Positions 21,027 to 25,052 of a stretch of DNA of 25,052 nt are shown here, in pieces. Origin of the DNA: CBFGTA01 sp965651595 (GTDB taxonomy: Bacteria > Actinomycetota > Actinomycetes > S36-B12 > UBA10799). The notes beneath the pieces were generated by a model. It was given only the letters and a program-made list of their open reading frames with translations, did not search any database and was not told the DNA's origin. The position numbers and the translations under genes are program-made. Each line of letters begins with the position of its first letter. Position 1 is the first letter of the stretch. The stretch spans positions 1-25,052 of the forward strand of contig CBFGTA010000020.1 of NCBI GenBank assembly GCA_965651595.1, read 5' to 3'.

Positions 21027-21252
21027 CTGGCGAACCTGACCCGAAACCACATTCGGTCAACCGCGTCAACCACGCGCGAAGCGGCTGGCAGATCGGTGTG
21101 GCAAGCCTCAACAAGCGGCACGCGCATCGGCCCGTTCGTCAGGCTTGTTCTCAACGCACCGTTATGGCTAGCGCGCCCCTTATGGCAGGTGGCAGCGCGC
21201 AGTCATCAAGATCTACGGTCGACCACCCGTCCGTTGACTGCCAGCCCCCAGG

Positions 21253-21274
21253 TGAACCACTTGGTTCAACTTTT
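21253..21274 (+). terminator. Weak hairpin with T-run
   Basis: TGAACC (21253-21258) pairs with GGTTCA (21263-21268) around ACTT, and TTTT follows at 21271. The 6-bp stem is short for a GC-rich genome. It may end the arsR transcript. Confidence 0.3.
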
Positions 21275-21352
21275 CTCCTCGACTGGGCGTGGACTCCGAG
21301 CGACTCTACGATCAGCGCACCACATGTCGTCAACATCCTGCGGGGAGCGCTC

Positions 21353-24300
21353 ATGGCTATCACTCCAGCCCACCGGACCTTGAAAGCCCGTACAGGCTTT
21401 TTCATCGCGTTCGTGGTCACCCTCATCGCCGGGATGTTCGCCCTGCCTGCGCATGCCGCCAGCGGCAACGTGAACGTGTCCTTTGCGGTCCTGGATAACA
21501 ACAATCCGGTCACCTCCCTCAACGTGGCCGCTGGCTCCTCTCAGCAGTTCGTCATCAACTTCACGTGCACAGGTGCTACTTGCCTCAACGTTGCTATCTC
21601 GGTTCCGTTTGCGGCTGGCATGGTGATCGGCGGATCGCAAGTGGGGCCGGAAATCACGAATGAGACTCGTAACGGCCAACTCGTCACCTTCTCGGCGCCA
21701 ACGCTGCCACCTGGATTCGCCGGTCAGATCCTCATCATGGCTGGACCCGCGGGGGGATCGACTCCTGACGGCGCCACCTTCACCCAGACTGCCGCGATCA
21801 CCGCATTCGGTGCTACTCCTCAATCGAGTGCTGCAGTCACTCTGACAGCTGCATCTGGGTCTGTGACTGACGTAAGTGCTGATCAGCTCGCCGGTGGTGG
21901 CATCGACTCCCGAACCAGCTACGAATTCCTCGCATGCCTGGGCGAAGCTCCGGAGCCCAATATCGGCATCCTGGGGATCCAGGCTGGCAGTCTGCTGTCC
22001 ACCACGGTCCCTGAAGGAGCGGTTGTGGCTTCAACCGGTGGCGGAGTGCAAGTCGGCAACGTCATTACCTGGACCCTTCCTGCAATTTCTAGCACTGGTT
22101 GCACGACACGCCTTATACAGGTCGTGTATCCATCGAGCGAGCCGAGCAACACCGACGGCGCGAGCAAAGTTCTCGAGGTCGAGTGGGTGGGATCTAAGGT
22201 CGGCCAAGGGCAGACCGTCCTCGGTACAGCCACCCTGTCGGAGACGATCTTCAACCAGAATCCAGGATCGGGCGGCAGCATCGATGGATTCATCCAAGCC
22301 CCCCGGGAGTACCTGTTGCCCCCTACTCGGCGCACCCAGATCGGGGGCAACTACACACAGAGCTACACCCTCGACAACAGCACCAATGCAACCTGGGATC
22401 GTATCGAAATCGACGTTCCGATGAGTCAGTATCTCAAGGCCGAATCAATCAATGCCGGGCCAATGGGCTCGGGCCCCGGTGAAGTCTGGGGGTCAATCAA
22501 CGGTGCTCCCCGAGTGAAGCTCGCCGACATCATTGAGGGAGGCTCGGTCAGCCTGCCCCTGTACGGTGACGGCCAATTCCCATCCGGTGTCGCCCAGTTA
22601 GGGCCCGACGACAACATGACTGAAGTCCATTACGTCGGCACCATGATTTATCCCGGCGATATTGGCAGCTATTTGGCCATCCCGGGCCGAGTCCGCAACG
22701 TGGGCCTCGACAACAACCAACCGGTCGTGGTCGGCCAGGCGATTGAGGTTGATGCTGTCTTCCGTCGCAGCTTCCAAGGAAGCATGGGTGCAGACAACGA
22801 CATCAACCTAGTTCTGGGGGTCGACGAACTCGTACCGGTCATCCATCCCGTATTTGGCGCCAATCCGACTCCGCCCCTCGGTGTCGGGGTCTACGAGACC
22901 GAAGTAAGGGTCGGAGGGACACCAACTACTAGCGGGAGTCCTCCGGTAGGCAACCCGATCGACCAGCCTGTCTACAACATGCACCTACCACCCGGCGTCA
23001 CGTACGTGCCAGATTCGTGGCGCGCAGATCCAGATACGGCGGGCAACCTGCCGACTCCGAGTTTCTATGTCCAAGAGAACTACCCTTCGGCTGGCTGGAC
23101 ACTCCTGCGGTGGACTTTCCCCGAAGGAACCGTTCAAGCTGCTGGCGACACGTACGGGCTCTACGCCACGGTCTTGCTCGACGAGAACGCGTACATCCCA
23201 GTGGGGGACCCTTCCCGCTACCGCGTGCGCGGCTACATCTCGAGCGCGACCAGCCCGCTCTATCAGTGCGTATTCCCGCCGGAATGGTGGGGTCAGGGCC
23301 CTGATGTTAATGACCTCAACGATAACGGCGACGTTACTGAAACCCTATGCTCGTGGGGAATCGACCTCGCCCCAGCGGTCGTGGTAGGCGCATCCGTGTC
23401 GCAAAGCATCAAGGGTTCGTGGGACGCGGACTTCATCGCCGGACCGGGCACCGGATACAGCGCCCCGAACTCGGCCGATACGCTCCGAGCAACTTTGAGT
23501 AATCCCGGCACCGTCCAGCTCACCAACAACCGGATGGTCACGACTTTGCCGCGGCCTGGCGATGAGATGATCTTGTCGGATGACCCGCGCAGCCCGGCCG
23601 TTCACACCTTCCCGATCGTGTTGGCGGGGGAACCACAGCTACCAGATCTTCCGGACCCTGTGACGCTTTTCTGGAGTGACGCCGTCAATCCTTGCCTAGG
23701 CAACGATCTCAACGATCCCGACAAGAACAAGCCGGGCTGTGTGGATCCTGACTGGAAGAATTGGGCCAACGAAGCCCCGGCAGATCCAGCTACGGTCAAC
23801 ACCCTGATGGTGGACTTCGGTAGCAACACGCTCAACCCCTTCACCAGCTGGAATGTTGACCTTCCCGTGACAACACCAGCTGACGTTCCTGATCCGTGCG
23901 TGCCGAATCCGACCGAGCCTCCGTGCGAGCCTCAGTTCGCCATCTCGAATCCGGTCGAAGACGATCCCGACACTGACGAGCGAGCCATCGGCACTTCAGC
24001 GTCTGTGTCTACCCGCCTCGACACTGGCATCCAGCTCCTGCCGATCGAATCCCTGCCGAACACGCTGCAAATGCCAGGGGCCCTGGGCCCGAACGATGGC
24101 CCGCCTGTTGCGGAGGATTTGAGTAGCATCGCTCCGGCCGGCGAAGTCCAATCAGTGACTGCGTGGTTCCCTCCAGGCGGCACCATCGAGTTGCTTGATT
24201 CGAACGGCGATCCCGCGGGCGCTGGCCCGGTCACCTTCCCCGGGGAGGGTGAGTACGCACTTGATCCAGACACTGGGGTCATCACTTTCACCCCCGAGCC

Positions 24301-25052
24301 ATCATTTATTGGTTCACCTACGTCAATTGGCTATCGCATCACCAACGCGTTCAACGAGTCGGGGGACGGCAGTTACGCGCCGCTTGTCATGGCTCCGGCA
24401 GCCCCGAGTCCGGCTGCTATCACGACGACTGGTGAAGGTCCTGCCTCACAATCAACCCCTGCTATCGACGTTCCTGAGGGTGGATCACTGCAGCTTCTCA
24501 ACCCGGACACGTCTCCAGCCGGTAACGGTCCGATCGAAGTTGCTGGCGAAGGAACCTACACGCTCGACCCAGTTACCCGAATCATCACTTTCACCCCGGT
24601 GGATGGATACGCGGGGACTGCGACGGAAGTGCTGTTCGTCGTGACCGACTCGTTTGGACAGACCGGGGTGGCCACCTACACACCCACCGTGACTGCTCCG
24701 CCGCCGCCGGCCACGTCTGACATCGAAGAGACCGGGCCGCAAGACACGCCCATAGTTGGGGAGATTTCACTACCGAATGGCACGACTGCGCGCTTGACAA
24801 CACCGCAGGGTGAAGTGATCCCGGGAAACACCTGGACTGTGCCCGGCGAGGGAACGTACGTACTCGACCCAACGACCGTTTCAATAACCTTCACACCGGA
24901 ACCCACGTTCTCAGGGGTTGCCACTCCGGCGCGCTTTGAAGTCGTGGACAGCTACAACCAGGCGACTGCCGGTACGTTCACGCCTACTATCGTCGCCGCA
25001 CCCGACCCGGCCAACGTCACCACCACCGGTGAAGGCACCGACCCACAAACCG
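21353..25052 (+). CDS. Giant exported surface protein with CshA-type fibril repeats (3' truncated by window edge)
   Basis: The frame is open from the ATG at 21353 to the window end: 1233 codons with no stop, so the C-terminus and any cell-wall anchor lie outside. GGGGAG precedes the ATG. Residues 1-35 are a signal peptide (basic start, hydrophobic core, cleavage after PAHA). Residues 36 to about 910 form a large non-repetitive part rich in Thr, Pro, Gly and Asn, with few cysteines and two Asp/Asn-rich stretches (about 651-660 and 784-792) that look like calcium-binding loops. From about 915 the protein is built of repeats. Each has G-E-G-x-Y-x-LDP...ITFTP...G and ends in xTYTPTV-like segments, as in CshA-type fibril repeats of streptococcal and actinobacterial adhesins. 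The GEG motifs lie at residues 964, 1065 and 1165, a period of 100-101. A fourth repeat begins at the edge. Likely role: a cell-surface fibre for adhesion, inferred from the repeat family. Confidence 0.88.
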   Translation, partial: MAITPAHRTLKARTGFFIAFVVTLIAGMFALPAHAASGNVNVSFAVLDNNNPVTSLNVAAGSSQQFVINFTCTGATCLNVAISVPFAAGMVIGGSQVGPEITNETRNGQLVTFSAPTLPPGFAGQILIMAGPAGGSTPDGATFTQTAAITAFGATPQSSAAVTLTAASGSVTDVSADQLAGGGIDSRTSYEFLACLGEAPEPNIGILGIQAGSLLSTTVPEGAVVASTGGGVQVGNVITWTLPAISSTGCTTRLIQVVYPSSEPSNTDGASKVLEVEWVGSKVGQGQTVLGTATLSETIFNQNPGSGGSIDGFIQAPREYLLPPTRRTQIGGNYTQSYTLDNSTNATWDRIEIDVPMSQYLKAESINAGPMGSGPGEVWGSINGAPRVKLADIIEGGSVSLPLYGDGQFPSGVAQLGPDDNMTEVHYVGTMIYPGDIGSYLAIPGRVRNVGLDNNQPVVVGQAIEVDAVFRRSFQGSMGADNDINLVLGVDELVPVIHPVFGANPTPPLGVGVYETEVRVGGTPTTSGSPPVGNPIDQPVYNMHLPPGVTYVPDSWRADPDTAGNLPTPSFYVQENYPSAGWTLLRWTFPEGTVQAAGDTYGLYATVLLDENAYIPVGDPSRYRVRGYISSATSPLYQCVFPPEWWGQGPDVNDLNDNGDVTETLCSWGIDLAPAVVVGASVSQSIKGSWDADFIAGPGTGYSAPNSADTLRATLSNPGTVQLTNNRMVTTLPRPGDEMILSDDPRSPAVHTFPIVLAGEPQLPDLPDPVTLFWSDAVNPCLGNDLNDPDKNKPGCVDPDWKNWANEAPADPATVNTLMVDFGSNTLNPFTSWNVDLPVTTPADVPDPCVPNPTEPPCEPQFAISNPVEDDPDTDERAIGTSASVSTRLDTGIQLLPIESLPNTLQMPGALGPNDGPPVAEDLSSIAPAGEVQSVTAWFPPGGTIELLDSNGDPAGAGPVTFPGEGEYALDPDTGVITFTPEPSFIGSPTSIGYRITNAFNESGDGSYAPLVMAPAAPSPAAITTTGEGPASQSTPAIDVPEGGSLQLLNPDTSPAGNGPIEVAGEGTYTLDPVTRIITFTPVDGYAGTATEVLFVVTDSFGQTGVATYTPTVTAPPPPATSDIEETGPQDTPIVGEISLPNGTTARLTTPQGEVIPGNTWTVPGEGTYVLDPTTVSITFTPEPTFSGVATPARFEVVDSYNQATAGTFTPTIVAAPDPANVTTTGEGTDPQT
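24095..25052 (+). repeat. Tandem repeats of about 300 bp encoding CshA-type fibril modules
   Basis: The GEGxY codons start at 24242, 24545 and 24845 (303 and 300 bases apart). Protein similarity between units is clear around LDP...ITFTP, while DNA identity is patchy; the longest match noticed is about 14-16 bases (ATCACTTTCACCCC at about 24280 and 24584). The units therefore look diverged rather than recently duplicated. The array continues past the window. Confidence 0.8.

Larger units (their letters stand above)
20992..21352 (+). other. 361-base intergenic region between arsR and the surface protein gene
   Basis: No credible gene is seen; an open frame that runs through (20913-21383) is Ser/Arg/Thr-rich, overlaps arsR out of frame and has no recognisable product. 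The region holds an 18-bp palindrome just after arsR, a small hairpin followed by TTTT (21253-21274), and the ribosome-binding site GGGGAG before the surface protein ATG. A TTGACT at 21234-21239 could be a -35, but no matching -10 is convincing. Confidence 0.5.

Noticed and set aside
20913..21383. Possible gene between arsR and the surface protein
   Set aside because: It overlaps arsR and the surface protein start out of frame and is Ser/Arg/Thr-rich with no start context.
1..25052. CRISPR array, tRNA or rRNA genes, insertion sequences, integrase or attachment sites
   Set aside because: None were recognised on reading; there are no regular short repeats with spacers, no transposase-like protein and no cloverleaf-like gene. 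Small tRNAs could still be missed by eye.

Overview
The window reads as chromosomal DNA of a GC-rich actinobacterium, probably class Actinomycetes. The left part (about 1-7.8 kb) has the gene set and order I recall from Mycobacterium tuberculosis Rv3667-Rv3676: acs, a holin-III/DUF1469-type membrane protein, an EphE-like hydrolase, then on the minus strand nth > TlpA-like lipoprotein > CoA-type NUDIX > MarP-like protease, and finally crp. No tRNA, rRNA, CRISPR array, integrase or insertion sequence was seen. Several plus-strand genes have a TAnnnT -10 hexamer exactly six bases before the start codon, which predicts leaderless mRNAs, common in Actinobacteria.

Layout. 1-2.2 kb: 3' end of acs, small membrane protein, alpha/beta hydrolase (+). 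2.3-5.7 kb: nth operon (-), with 4-base overlaps joining nth/tlpA and tlpA/nudix. 5.8-8.7 kb: an RsiG-like coiled-coil protein with two near-canonical c-di-GMP-binding helices, crp behind a leader that could form alternative hairpins, a four-helix membrane protein and a GluQ-type synthetase (+). 8.7-9.7 kb: a TehA/SLAC1-type channel (-) whose 3' end overlaps gluQ. 9.9-12 kb: ribokinase-like kinase and a soluble MprF-C-domain acyltransferase homologue. 12-12.4 kb: a structured non-coding region with a perfect DnaA box. 12.4-16.8 kb: SLC13-type transporter with RCK_C domains, DUF1275 protein, DUF4190-type protein, strong terminator, dienelactone-hydrolase family protein. 16.9-17.5 kb: a broken gene for a likely exported protein. 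17.6-21 kb: an arsenic island (aquaglyceroporin, arsC, ACR3, arsI, divergent arsR). 21.35 kb to the right edge: a very large exported protein, open to the edge, whose C-terminal part is built of about 100-residue CshA-type fibril repeats.

How it works together. The nth operon pairs DNA repair with envelope redox, nucleotide clean-up and a periplasmic protease. The RsiG-like/crp pair places a probable c-di-GMP sensor beside a cAMP receptor. The arsenic genes form a complete scheme: ArsR senses As(III), ArsC makes arsenite, ACR3 and the aquaglyceroporin let it leave, and ArsI cleaves methylated trivalent arsenic. The right end is surface adhesion. All functions are inferred from reading motifs; no database search was possible.
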